8,763 nucleotides of DNA, taken from Micavibrio sp. UBA1664 (GTDB lineage: Bacteria; Pseudomonadota; Alphaproteobacteria; Micavibrionales; UBA1664). The notes under the pieces were generated by a model that was given only the letters and a program-made list of their open reading frames with translations, was not told the DNA's origin and did no database searches. This document shows, in pieces, positions 1 to 6,349 of this stretch. The stretch lies in the NCBI GenBank assembly GCA_002320485.1, contig DCKW01000016.1, positions 1 to 8,763 on the forward strand. The letters run 5' to 3'. Numbering within the stretch: the first letter of the stretch is position 1; every line of letters begins with the position of its first letter. Position numbers and translations under genes: made by a program.

Positions 1-1537
1 TAATGTAAAAGTTAATGAATTTTTTCTGATGGCCGGGGAGTGGATGAATAATGAAACGGTACAACAAAATTACATCCCTGCTAACTATACTTATGCCCTG
101 CCTTATTTGTTGGATCGTGGATTAAATCTTGTCATGCCCCTGATTTGTGAAAAAAACGGGCAGTATAGCTTTAGCTGTAATCCCGATATAATGGCCGATC
201 TGTTAAAATTGCGACACGAAGGCAAGGCCGATTTTATCTTTGCGGGGGAAATAAATCAGAATCTTCCATTTATGTATGGTGAAGCAGTTTTTCAAAAAAA
301 TGAAATTGACTTGCTGCTGGACAATCCGGATGCTCAATTTGAATTATTCAGCGTCCCAAAAAAACCAATCGATTATGATGAATATGCTATCGGCCTTCAT
401 GCTGCCCGTTTGGTAGAAGATGGCGGCACATTACAAATCGGGATAGGGTCAATCGGCGATGCGATTACAAAGTCTTTAATTTTGAGGCAGGAGAATAATG
501 ATGAATTTAAAAATCTTCTTCATTATTTAGATAATGGTGATCATTCAAACATATATCACGATAAGCCTTTCAAAGATGGTATATATGGATTGAGCGAGAT
601 GTTTGTCGATGGATTTTTACATCTCGCTGACCATAATATTTTAAAACGCGAAGTGGATGGCGCAATCTTACATGGTGGTTTCTTTGTCGATTGTCCCGAT
701 TTTTATAAAAAACTAAGGGACATGACGGATGAGGAGCGAAAGCGGTTCCTAATGATGCCGGTCAGTTTCACGAATGATTTATATCATGATGAGGAAAGAA
801 AGAGACAAGGCAGGAGTAAAGGGCGGTTTATCAATACTGCCATGATGGCAACAATGCGCGGTTCTGTTGTGTCCGATGCATTGGAAGACGGAAGAGTGAT
901 TAGTGGTGTTGGGGGGCAATACAACTTTGCGGCGCAAAGTTTTGCCTTGGATGATGCGCGCTTCATTATTACATTGAAGGCCACACGGCTAAGTAAGGGG
1001 GAGGTTATATCTAACATCGTATGGTCTTATGGTCATGAGACAATTCCCTGGCACATGCGCGATATCATCATCACGGAATATGGTGTGGCCGATTTGCGTG
1101 GGAAATCTGATAACCACGTTATGAAAGCCATGCTATCCATCACGGATGCCCGATTTCAAGAGGGCTTGCTGGATAAAGCAAAACAAAGCGGGAAGATAGA
1201 AAAAAACTGGGAAATCCCGGATCATTTTAAAAACAACACGCCTGAGAGGATAAAGCGAATTTTGAGTTCAACGCGTGAAAACAATTTGCTTCCCGAGTTT
1301 CCGTTCGGAAGTGATTTTAGTGAGACCGAGATAAATCTTATGCGGGCGTTGAAAATTCTAAAAAATAAAAGCCATTCCCACGTTGCTATGGCGAAATTAT
1401 TTCTGAAGGGTCTCATGACCCATAACACGAAGGCTGATTTTCAAGAAAATTTGAAACGCATGGGATTGGACAAACCAACATCAATGAAGGAATTTTTCTA
1501 TCAAAAAATCCTGATCGGAGCCTTGGCAGAAAAATAA
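1..1537 (+). CDS. Acetyl-CoA hydrolase/CoA-transferase family protein, 5'-truncated by the window edge
   Basis: This looks like a member of the acetyl-CoA hydrolase / succinyl-CoA:acetate / 4-hydroxybutyrate CoA-transferase family, cytosolic enzymes that move or hydrolyse CoA thioesters. No stop precedes the first in-frame ATG at 29: codons from base 2 read NVKVNEFFL into MAGEW, so the true start is upstream. Numbering from ATG 29 (502 residues), family signatures are the glycine-rich LQIGIGSIGDAI (135-146), SEMFVDG (189-195), ISGVGGQ (291-297) and TEYGVADLRG (349-358). The family motif usually written NSA-x-E-x-D-x-x-G is here NTAMMATMRG (269-278), without the acidic residues. There are insertions around 150-185 and 225-265 and a helical C-terminal tail from about 430 to 502, so the complete protein is longer than the common roughly 430-500-residue enzymes. 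The stop at 1535-1537 faces the end of the minus-strand fusion gene. Family assignment is firm; substrate, and whether it is catalytically active, are not determined. Confidence 0.85.
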   Translation, partial: NVKVNEFFLMAGEWMNNETVQQNYIPANYTYALPYLLDRGLNLVMPLICEKNGQYSFSCNPDIMADLLKLRHEGKADFIFAGEINQNLPFMYGEAVFQKNEIDLLLDNPDAQFELFSVPKKPIDYDEYAIGLHAARLVEDGGTLQIGIGSIGDAITKSLILRQENNDEFKNLLHYLDNGDHSNIYHDKPFKDGIYGLSEMFVDGFLHLADHNILKREVDGAILHGGFFVDCPDFYKKLRDMTDEERKRFLMMPVSFTNDLYHDEERKRQGRSKGRFINTAMMATMRGSVVSDALEDGRVISGVGGQYNFAAQSFALDDARFIITLKATRLSKGEVISNIVWSYGHETIPWHMRDIIITEYGVADLRGKSDNHVMKAMLSITDARFQEGLLDKAKQSGKIEKNWEIPDHFKNNTPERIKRILSSTRENNLLPEFPFGSDFSETEINLMRALKILKNKSHSHVAMAKLFLKGLMTHNTKADFQENLKRMGLDKPTSMKEFFYQKILIGALAEK

Positions 1538-1544
1538 CCAAATA

Positions 1545-4013
1545 TTAAAAAACAGCCTTATTCCATACGCCGTACGTGTTGTGTATTTTGCCTTTCGGCA
1601 AGCTTAATCCTATCAATAAAACGCCGCAAATGAGGCTGGATACGATGGCCATTACAGATACATTAAACACAAATGGGGTCATAAACAAAGCCATCCCTAA
1701 TGGAATTAGGAGGTAACGTATAGCCCGCCCCAATTCGGCCAACGCAGTAATTGTTACGGTTAAAACCAATGACCCTATAATATGATCAGCATTCGCCATT
1801 CCATTATCAGATCCGAGCGTCAGGCGTGTAAACATGAGCCATATTCCGATAGGAATACATAAGGCCAAATTCCAGGGAAGGGTACCCCCGCCTGTAAACA
1901 TATTTTTGATAATGGTAAACGGTGTCTGTTCAAAATTATTTTCTTTTTCATGTCTGGTTTCTTTGTCCGTATCCCCTGTAAAAAATATGCGTAACAATGG
2001 TCGTCCCTGCTTTTTGCGGCGATACAAAAATTCACTTGTTGCAATCAATTCATCCAGTGAATACGGGATTTGAATAAGCATTGCCGCGGCGGCGATCAGG
2101 CAGAGCGTGCACCACGTACCCAGCATAATAGGTTGAATGATAATGAAGAAAATGGACACTGCACCGAGTGGTACAATCATAATACCAAACGCCATAACCA
2201 GCCAGGGCATTGTCCGCCAACGCCGGGAAGATCCGACAATACCGGTCAATATTTCCAGAGCATAAACCAGGCCGCCTAACCCTGCATCAGGAACAGGAAA
2301 AGCCTTTGATACAGAGGAGGTGATAATTTCTCCCGTTCCGTTTTGGGGGTCTTCAGCGGAACCACTGAAAAATGGGTCCCATATAGTATCGATGTGCCCT
2401 AATTGATATGCGCACATGTAGCGCGAAATGTAAAATCCTATAAAGGCGAGAAAAATAATCGGCAGCCTTTGAAACCAAGCGGAGGGGGAAAAAGTCCATC
2501 CTCGCGGTACATTGCCTCCTGTTTCTGCAGCTAAAAAGGACACACCAGGGGCCGGACGTGTACATACAGCCAGACCAAGAACTAAAGCTCCGATGATTGT
2601 GCTGTTCAAATAGGCCGCGGCCGTCGGGGCCCAAAATATGAGTGGGGCCGCCAATATCCAGAAACCCACTGCGGCAGATGCCCACCGCATAATTCCAAGG
2701 CGCCACGAAAGAGATAAGGAAGCGAAAACTAATAATGCAATGCCTGCAATCATATCGCTCCATATCATCGCCTCGCTTTCATAGCTTAATATGAAAGGGG
2801 CGGACAGCATCCAGAAGGCAAGTGCTATGTTCAGAAAATGAGCCCAAATATTCTGACTGTGCAAAAGCCGATACTTGCTTTCATGTGTTTCCTTCAAAAT
2901 TTCGGGATTTTCGCCTGTTTCTTCTGCCGCCGCGATTGAGTCAGGCGGTGTAATATTATTTTTTTCATACCATGCGGCGGGATTAGCCTTTAAATTTTTA
3001 ATTAATTTTTGCAATCCGTTATAAATGTTATGTTCTGGTTGCCAATCCAGTAATTGTTTTGCACGACTTATGTCTAAAGCATAATGATCGGACGCAAGAT
3101 CAATCATAAAAGGTTTTATAAACGGCTTTTCACCTTTGTCCAAAGAATCGGGTATGATGGGTTCTGCATGGTTTTCTGCCCATGAACCTGCTTTCGCGAT
3201 CGGTTCAGGTAGCGCAATTGTCATCCATTCTTCTTCACCATGAATCAGTTTTCCTATTCTGTTTTGAAGGTCTTGATAACCAAGTACTTCTTCTTCACCG
3301 GCCAGAATAATGTTTTCGGCTGGTAAATCCTTACGTCGCTCAACAACGCGGGTAAACAGGTTAATCATATCATCTTGATGGATAAAGGCCTGCCCTGCAT
3401 CAAGATCACCTGAATAGGCGTAACTGTGAGGGTCGCGTTCATAAATGCGGGAAATTTGATGTGATAAAGTCGGAACCGCAGTGCTATCGTCATAAAGCCC
3501 GGCCAAGCGCAAAATTGTATACGGGATATCTTTACTATTTTTTCTGATGACTTTTTCAGCTTCGGCTTTTGATTTCGGATAAGCCCATTTGGGATTGACG
3601 GGCCCGTTTTCATCAATTGTTTTACCGGGCTTGGTCGCTTCCTGAACAAGCATTGTAGAAGAATAAATAAAACGGTCGACTTGAAAAGATTGAAGTTCGT
3701 TGATTAAACGTCGCGTTCCCTCAATATTAACCTTTTCATACATGGGGTGTGTGTCACCCGTAAAATCAAAATAGGCGGCCAAATGGATAATAGTGGCAAT
3801 TTTTTTGCCATGGTCGTTTTTTATAGTTTTGAAAGTTTCTTGAACGGATTCATCTGATGTCAGGTCACATTCGATACTGATATCAGCGTCCGGACTTGGC
3901 TTAATATCCATGCCAATAATTTTGTAATTATTTTTTAAAGCATTGGTTAGCGCGGCACCAATATTACCGGATGCGCCCGTAATAATGACAATAGGTTTAC
4001 TTTTCTTCGTCAT
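1545..4013 (-). CDS. Fusion protein: NAD-dependent epimerase/dehydratase (extended SDR) + SPW-like + VKOR-like + SPW-like membrane domains
   Basis: An 822-residue multi-domain protein (numbering from ATG 4013). Residues 1-340 form a cytosolic extended-SDR domain: GASGNIG (G13, G16, G19), D36 after beta-2, suggesting NAD(H), Ser pair 118-119, and YPKSK with Y145 and K149. A soluble linker (about 340-385) leads to an SPW-repeat-like membrane module (389-487). Next comes a VKOR-like domain (about 505-650) with an ISRYMCAYQLG segment (C534), TSSVSKAFPVPDAGLG (565-580) and WCTLC (C635, C638), the CxxC expected next to the quinone. A charged loop (660-700) precedes a second SPW-like four-helix stretch (713-808). 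VKOR proteins pass electrons from thiols to quinone. Only one loop cysteine is seen instead of the usual pair, so a complete DsbB-like relay is doubtful. It overlaps the upstream 65-residue gene and is probably translated with it. Domain calls are good; substrate and role are unknown. Confidence 0.85.
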   Translation of the reverse strand: MTKKSKPIVIITGASGNIGAALTNALKNNYKIIGMDIKPSPDADISIECDLTSDESVQETFKTIKNDHGKKIATIIHLAAYFDFTGDTHPMYEKVNIEGTRRLINELQSFQVDRFIYSSTMLVQEATKPGKTIDENGPVNPKWAYPKSKAEAEKVIRKNSKDIPYTILRLAGLYDDSTAVPTLSHQISRIYERDPHSYAYSGDLDAGQAFIHQDDMINLFTRVVERRKDLPAENIILAGEEEVLGYQDLQNRIGKLIHGEEEWMTIALPEPIAKAGSWAENHAEPIIPDSLDKGEKPFIKPFMIDLASDHYALDISRAKQLLDWQPEHNIYNGLQKLIKNLKANPAAWYEKNNITPPDSIAAAEETGENPEILKETHESKYRLLHSQNIWAHFLNIALAFWMLSAPFILSYESEAMIWSDMIAGIALLVFASLSLSWRLGIMRWASAAVGFWILAAPLIFWAPTAAAYLNSTIIGALVLGLAVCTRPAPGVSFLAAETGGNVPRGWTFSPSAWFQRLPIIFLAFIGFYISRYMCAYQLGHIDTIWDPFFSGSAEDPQNGTGEIITSSVSKAFPVPDAGLGGLVYALEILTGIVGSSRRWRTMPWLVMAFGIMIVPLGAVSIFFIIIQPIMLGTWCTLCLIAAAAMLIQIPYSLDELIATSEFLYRRKKQGRPLLRIFFTGDTDKETRHEKENNFEQTPFTIIKNMFTGGGTLPWNLALCIPIGIWLMFTRLTLGSDNGMANADHIIGSLVLTVTITALAELGRAIRYLLIPLGMALFMTPFVFNVSVMAIVSSLICGVLLIGLSLPKGKIHNTYGVWNKAVF

Positions 4014-4194
4014 TATCATCAGCTTCCGTTCGTCCTGCGCTCCATTCTGCTATAACCTGTTCGACAACATTTCTAGGTGCATCATATCTTTCAGCAAGGG
4101 TGTCTATTAAATTATCACTGCCGGTCTGTTGATCCAGATCGTTTAAACCATTTAGATGCTTTAATATTTTTTCCTGTATAGATGTGTGTTCCAT
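3997..4194 (-). CDS. Small acidic protein of unknown function (65 aa)
   Basis: I do not recognise this family. The 65-residue product is soluble, predicted largely helical and acidic at the end (EADDNDEEK), with no signal peptide and no cysteines. The centre, roughly residues 28-50 (NLIDTLAERYDAPRNVVEQVIAEW), has the spacing of a small helix-turn-helix-like fold, but that is only an impression. The ATG at 4194 is preceded on the minus strand by a GGA seven bases upstream, an acceptable ribosome binding site. Its 3' end overlaps the start of the large SDR/VKOR fusion gene by 17-23 bases, typical of a real, translationally coupled gene pair, which is the main argument that it is genuine. It is the first gene of the minus-strand unit and lies directly downstream of the dyad at 4226-4248. 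Confidence 0.6.
   Translation of the reverse strand: MEHTSIQEKILKHLNGLNDLDQQTGSDNLIDTLAERYDAPRNVVEQVIAEWSAGRTEADDNDEEK
4023..4027 (-). promoter_or_regulatory. Ribosome binding site deciding the start of the SDR/VKOR fusion gene
   Basis: On the minus strand GGAAG lies 3 bases before the ATG at 4019 and 9 bases before the in-frame ATG at 4013. The second spacing is the normal one, so I prefer 4013 (822 residues) over 4019 (824 residues). The site sits inside the coding region of the 65-residue gene, consistent with coupled translation. Confidence 0.5.
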
Positions 4195-4220
4195 GCCAAT
4201 TCCGTTATATTGATTAAGTA

Positions 4221-4248
4221 ATAAAAACGATCTTCACAAAAGATCGTT
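4221..4248 (-). terminator. Perfect 8-bp hairpin with T-run: possible attenuator or terminator in the leader of the minus-strand unit
   Basis: The arms at 4226-4233 (AACGATCT) and 4241-4248 (AGATCGTT) are perfect reverse complements with a 7-base loop. Read on the minus strand, the second arm is followed by T residues (five in a row counting the arm end), the layout of a weak intrinsic terminator. It lies about 27 bases upstream of the 65-residue gene, so it would act either as a leader attenuator or as a block to leftward transcription. The stem has only 3 G-C pairs, so strength is doubtful. The same 23-bp dyad could instead be a protein-binding operator. Confidence 0.4.
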
Positions 4249-4289
4249 CCGAAACAATGATACAGTTAAATTATTTGTCGGCATATAAT

Positions 4290-4318
4290 CAAAAGCCATA
4301 ATTTCGAGAAAGCTTTTG
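4290..4318. repeat. Imperfect inverted repeat in the divergent intergenic region
   Basis: CAAAAGC (4290-4296) and GCTTTTG (4312-4318) form 7-bp arms around a 15-base spacer. It sits between the divergent units, just upstream of the candidate promoter of the oxidase operon, so an operator is possible. The arms are short and AT-rich, and a chance occurrence is not excluded. Confidence 0.3.
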
Positions 4319-4326
4319 GCATTTTG

Positions 4327-4355
4327 TTGAAAATGACGTTATTTTGGGAAATATT
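4327..4355 (+). promoter_or_regulatory. Candidate sigma-70-type promoter for the oxidase operon
   Basis: TTGAAA at 4327-4332 resembles a -35 box, and AATATT at 4350-4355 is a poor -10 box at a 17-base spacing, about 40 bases before ctaG. A better -10 hexamer, TATAAT, occurs at 4284-4289 but has no recognisable -35 partner. The region is AT-rich, so such matches are common. The divergent gene arrangement requires a plus-strand promoter somewhere in 4195-4397, but this exact site is a guess. Confidence 0.22.
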
Positions 4356-4397
4356 AAATTTGAACAATAATTAGGCGCTTGACCAGTGGATTTTAAA

Positions 4398-5138
4398 ATG
4401 TCATCACCGCAAAATATTCTATACGATCCGCAAGGTATCGCATATTGCGGCACGCCGCCAACAACGGATACAATTGTGTCCTCATGGAATTTTGATCCCC
4501 CGCTGTTAATTGCATTAGGGGTATTTGCGTATTGTATTTTTAATTATACAAAATCCCCTGTTTGTGGGTGGAGCGCATTTGCGCTTGCCGTTCTTATTTT
4601 TGTATCGCCACTATGTTCCTTAAGTTCGGCTTTATTTTCTGCAAGGGTGGTTCATCATGTTATCCTGATTGCGGCTATTGCTCCGTTGATTATCAAATCA
4701 TTCCCGCAATTGCGGATTCCCTTGAATATCCCCTCAGCATTTTTATTTGCGCTGCATATGATCGTGCTTTGGATCTGGCATGCACCGATGCCTTATGTAT
4801 GGGCCCTCAGCACTGTAGGAGGCTATTGGTTTATGCAGGCTACACTCTTCTTGACGGCTGCGGGTTTATGGTATGCCATTTTTCAGCATGGTAAAGGAAC
4901 GAGTATCATGCTTTTACTCGGGACGGTCGCTCAAATGGGATTGCTGGGTGCCTTAATCGTTTTTGCACCTGAGGCATTATATTCCGTCCACGAAGGCACA
5001 ACTATCCCGTGGGGGTTAACCCAGATTGAGGATCAGCAGCTGGCGGGGTTGATCATGTGGTTACCTGCCATTTTACCTTATTTCATATTTGCTATGACAA
5101 CAGGGTGGGATTATTTGCGGGAAGACCAGCCTGCATGA
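4398..5138 (+). CDS. ctaG: Cytochrome c oxidase assembly factor CtaG (caa3-type CtaG family membrane protein)
   Basis: A 246-residue polytopic inner-membrane protein with about seven hydrophobic segments, matching the Caa3_CtaG family that sits beside aa3/caa3 oxidase genes and helps their assembly, probably through copper delivery. Visible family features, numbered from ATG 4398: SPLCSLSSALFSARVVHH (70-87), WIWHAP (W127, H128) and EDQQLAGLIMW (211-221). In the usual H-M-x-Q-H motif the first histidine is replaced by R83, while H87 remains with an extra H86. A GTG at 4386 would add four residues; I prefer ATG 4398 because GGA at 4388-4390 stands 7 bases before it. The last codon and stop overlap the ATG of the next gene (ATGA), and oxidase structural genes follow, which supports the function. 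It is unrelated to the Cox11-type protein that shares the ctaG name. Confidence 0.85.
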   Translation: MSSPQNILYDPQGIAYCGTPPTTDTIVSSWNFDPPLLIALGVFAYCIFNYTKSPVCGWSAFALAVLIFVSPLCSLSSALFSARVVHHVILIAAIAPLIIKSFPQLRIPLNIPSAFLFALHMIVLWIWHAPMPYVWALSTVGGYWFMQATLFLTAAGLWYAIFQHGKGTSIMLLLGTVAQMGLLGALIVFAPEALYSVHEGTTIPWGLTQIEDQQLAGLIMWLPAILPYFIFAMTTGWDYLREDQPA

Positions 5139-5656
5139 CGTTTGAAATTTACCTATGGCTTCTTAAATTTATTCATCTTTCTACTATTTCATTATGGGCT
5201 GGCGGGCTTTTGTGTTTGCCGACACTCATTGCATTAAACCGTCCTGAAGAGGATGTACCATTACACAAAACCGTACGATTTTTGTATGTTGTGCTTGTAT
5301 CCCCCGCCGCTTTAGTCGCTATTGCAAGCGGGACGGCGCTTATTTTCATGCAGGGGGCCTATGATGAATGGTTTTCGGCAAAAATGGCGGCGGTTGGCCT
5401 GATGGTTATATTGCACGTTTTTACAGGCCTTCGACTGGTAGCCAGTTTTTCCAGAGGACTTATGTTTTCAATCATACCGGCTACTATGCTAACCATATCT
5501 TTATTGTCAGTGATCGCCGCGATTTTATGGATAGTTTTAGCCAAACCCGATTATGATTTATCGGGATTTTACGAGACTGTTTTTCAACCCGGCTATCTTG
5601 GTGAACATTATCCCTATCTAAAGTTCTGGGAAAATTTAAATTTTTGGCAGGAATGA
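5135..5656 (+). CDS. HemJ/CopD-like four-helix integral membrane protein
   Basis: A 173-residue protein with four predicted membrane helices (about 4-32, 48-72, 84-104, 110-137) and a polar tail ending in aromatic residues. The first helix carries FIHLSTISLWAGGLLCLP with H14, and the third region has AKMAAVGLMVILH with K83 and H94. This pattern recalls the HemJ (protoporphyrinogen oxidase) and CopD-type membrane families, where such His and Lys positions are conserved and heme or copper is handled. The start is set at ATG 5135, overlapping the ctaG stop as ATGA, with GCGGGAAG about 10 bases upstream. An in-frame upstream start near 5057 would only read ctaG in another frame. The stop is 3 bases before coxB. 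In an oxidase operon a heme or copper supply role is plausible, but which family it truly belongs to is uncertain. Confidence 0.7.
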   Translation: MTFEIYLWLLKFIHLSTISLWAGGLLCLPTLIALNRPEEDVPLHKTVRFLYVVLVSPAALVAIASGTALIFMQGAYDEWFSAKMAAVGLMVILHVFTGLRLVASFSRGLMFSIIPATMLTISLLSVIAAILWIVLAKPDYDLSGFYETVFQPGYLGEHYPYLKFWENLNFWQE

Positions 5657-5659
5657 TAA

Positions 5660-6349
5660 ATGCAGATTAAGTCACTAAGTTTTTATTTCAGTTTTCTGCC
5701 GATTATTTTTCTAACGGCGTGCGATGGTCCTTTTTCCACGTTTATGCCAGAGGGAACAATGGCCCAGTCAATATCTTCATTATGGTGGATTATGTTTGCG
5801 GGAGCTTTTATAATTTTTCTCATCATGATGGGGCTTTTCTTATGGGTTATGATTTATCCTAAAACAGCGCGGAAGATTAAAAGCAAACATTGGATAATAT
5901 ACGGTGGCCTTGTTTTTCCGGGTATCATCTTACCCCCTTTAGTTATATTTACACTTATTACCGGCGAGCGAATTATTCCGCTGCCCAGCCAAAATGTTCC
6001 TGAAATTCATGTCGAAGCGTATCAATGGGGGTGGAATTTTCGCTATCCCGACCACGGGGAAATTCTGACCAAGGATGTGCTTTATTTACCCGAGGGCGAG
6101 GCTGTTGATCTGCATATAACATCAAGGGATGTTATACATTCATTCTGGATTCCCAAACTGGGCGGTAAAATGGATGCCATTCCGGGGAAAGTAAATGTTA
6201 TGCGCATTAGAGCGGAGGAAGCAGGCACCTATAAGGGCCTATGTTCCGAGTTTTGTGGTGTGAGCCATACGATTATGCGGTTTGACGTGAATGTTATTGC
6301 GCCGGAAGAAATTAACCAGCGATTACTACAGGAGGCCTCTGATGAATGA
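5660..6349 (+). CDS. coxB: Cytochrome c oxidase subunit II (CuA lipoprotein)
   Basis: A 229-residue subunit II that accepts electrons from cytochrome c and passes them to heme a of subunit I. The N-terminus is a lipoprotein signal with lipobox LTAC (18-21), so C21 would be lipidated and the protein anchored on the periplasmic side. Two membrane helices follow (about 38-66 and 78-101), then the cupredoxin domain beginning at the aromatic YQWGWNFRYP (121-130). All CuA ligands are present: H160, C195, E197 (backbone), C199, H203 and M206. This makes it a cytochrome c oxidase rather than a quinol oxidase, which lacks CuA. It ends shortly after the CuA loop with no fused cytochrome c domain. AGGA about 7 bases before ATG 5660 is the ribosome binding site. 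It overlaps the subunit I gene by 8 bases. Confidence 0.96.
   Translation: MQIKSLSFYFSFLPIIFLTACDGPFSTFMPEGTMAQSISSLWWIMFAGAFIIFLIMMGLFLWVMIYPKTARKIKSKHWIIYGGLVFPGIILPPLVIFTLITGERIIPLPSQNVPEIHVEAYQWGWNFRYPDHGEILTKDVLYLPEGEAVDLHITSRDVIHSFWIPKLGGKMDAIPGKVNVMRIRAEEAGTYKGLCSEFCGVSHTIMRFDVNVIAPEEINQRLLQEASDE
6330..6335 (+). promoter_or_regulatory. Strong Shine-Dalgarno for the subunit I+III gene
   Basis: AGGAGG, a full match to the anti-Shine-Dalgarno core, ends 6 bases before ATG 6342. It lies inside the end of coxB and fixes the start of the overlapping subunit I+III gene. It is the best ribosome binding site in the operon. Confidence 0.85.

Larger units (their letters stand above)
4195..4397. 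other. Divergent intergenic region between the two transcription units
   Basis: About 200 AT-rich bases separate the 65-residue minus-strand gene from ctaG. It holds the perfect dyad at 4226-4248, the shorter inverted repeat at 4290-4318 and candidate promoter hexamers. I see no further open reading frame or RNA gene. Since both units must start here, it is where any shared regulation of the SDR/VKOR unit and the oxidase operon would act. Confidence 0.6.

Noticed and set aside
2353..2763. 136-residue minus-strand reading frame inside the fusion gene
   Set aside because: It is another frame of the SPW/VKOR-coding region, which shows clear domain motifs in the main frame; no ribosome site or family resemblance.
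4284..4289. Perfect TATAAT as the main promoter -10 box
   Set aside because: No -35-like hexamer lies 16-18 bases upstream, and the region is AT-rich, so the match alone is weak.
4290..4318. Inverted repeat as a plus-strand intrinsic terminator
   Set aside because: The arms are AT-rich with a 15-base loop and no clean T-run directly after the second arm.
4562..4894. 110-residue plus-strand frame inside ctaG
   Set aside because: Out-of-frame overlap with a gene showing CtaG motifs; cysteine-rich random composition and no recognisable domain.
5057..5134. N-terminal extension of the HemJ/CopD-like gene from an upstream ATG
   Set aside because: The extra 26 residues read the end of ctaG in a shifted frame; ATG 5135 with the ATGA overlap and a suitable ribosome site is the natural start.
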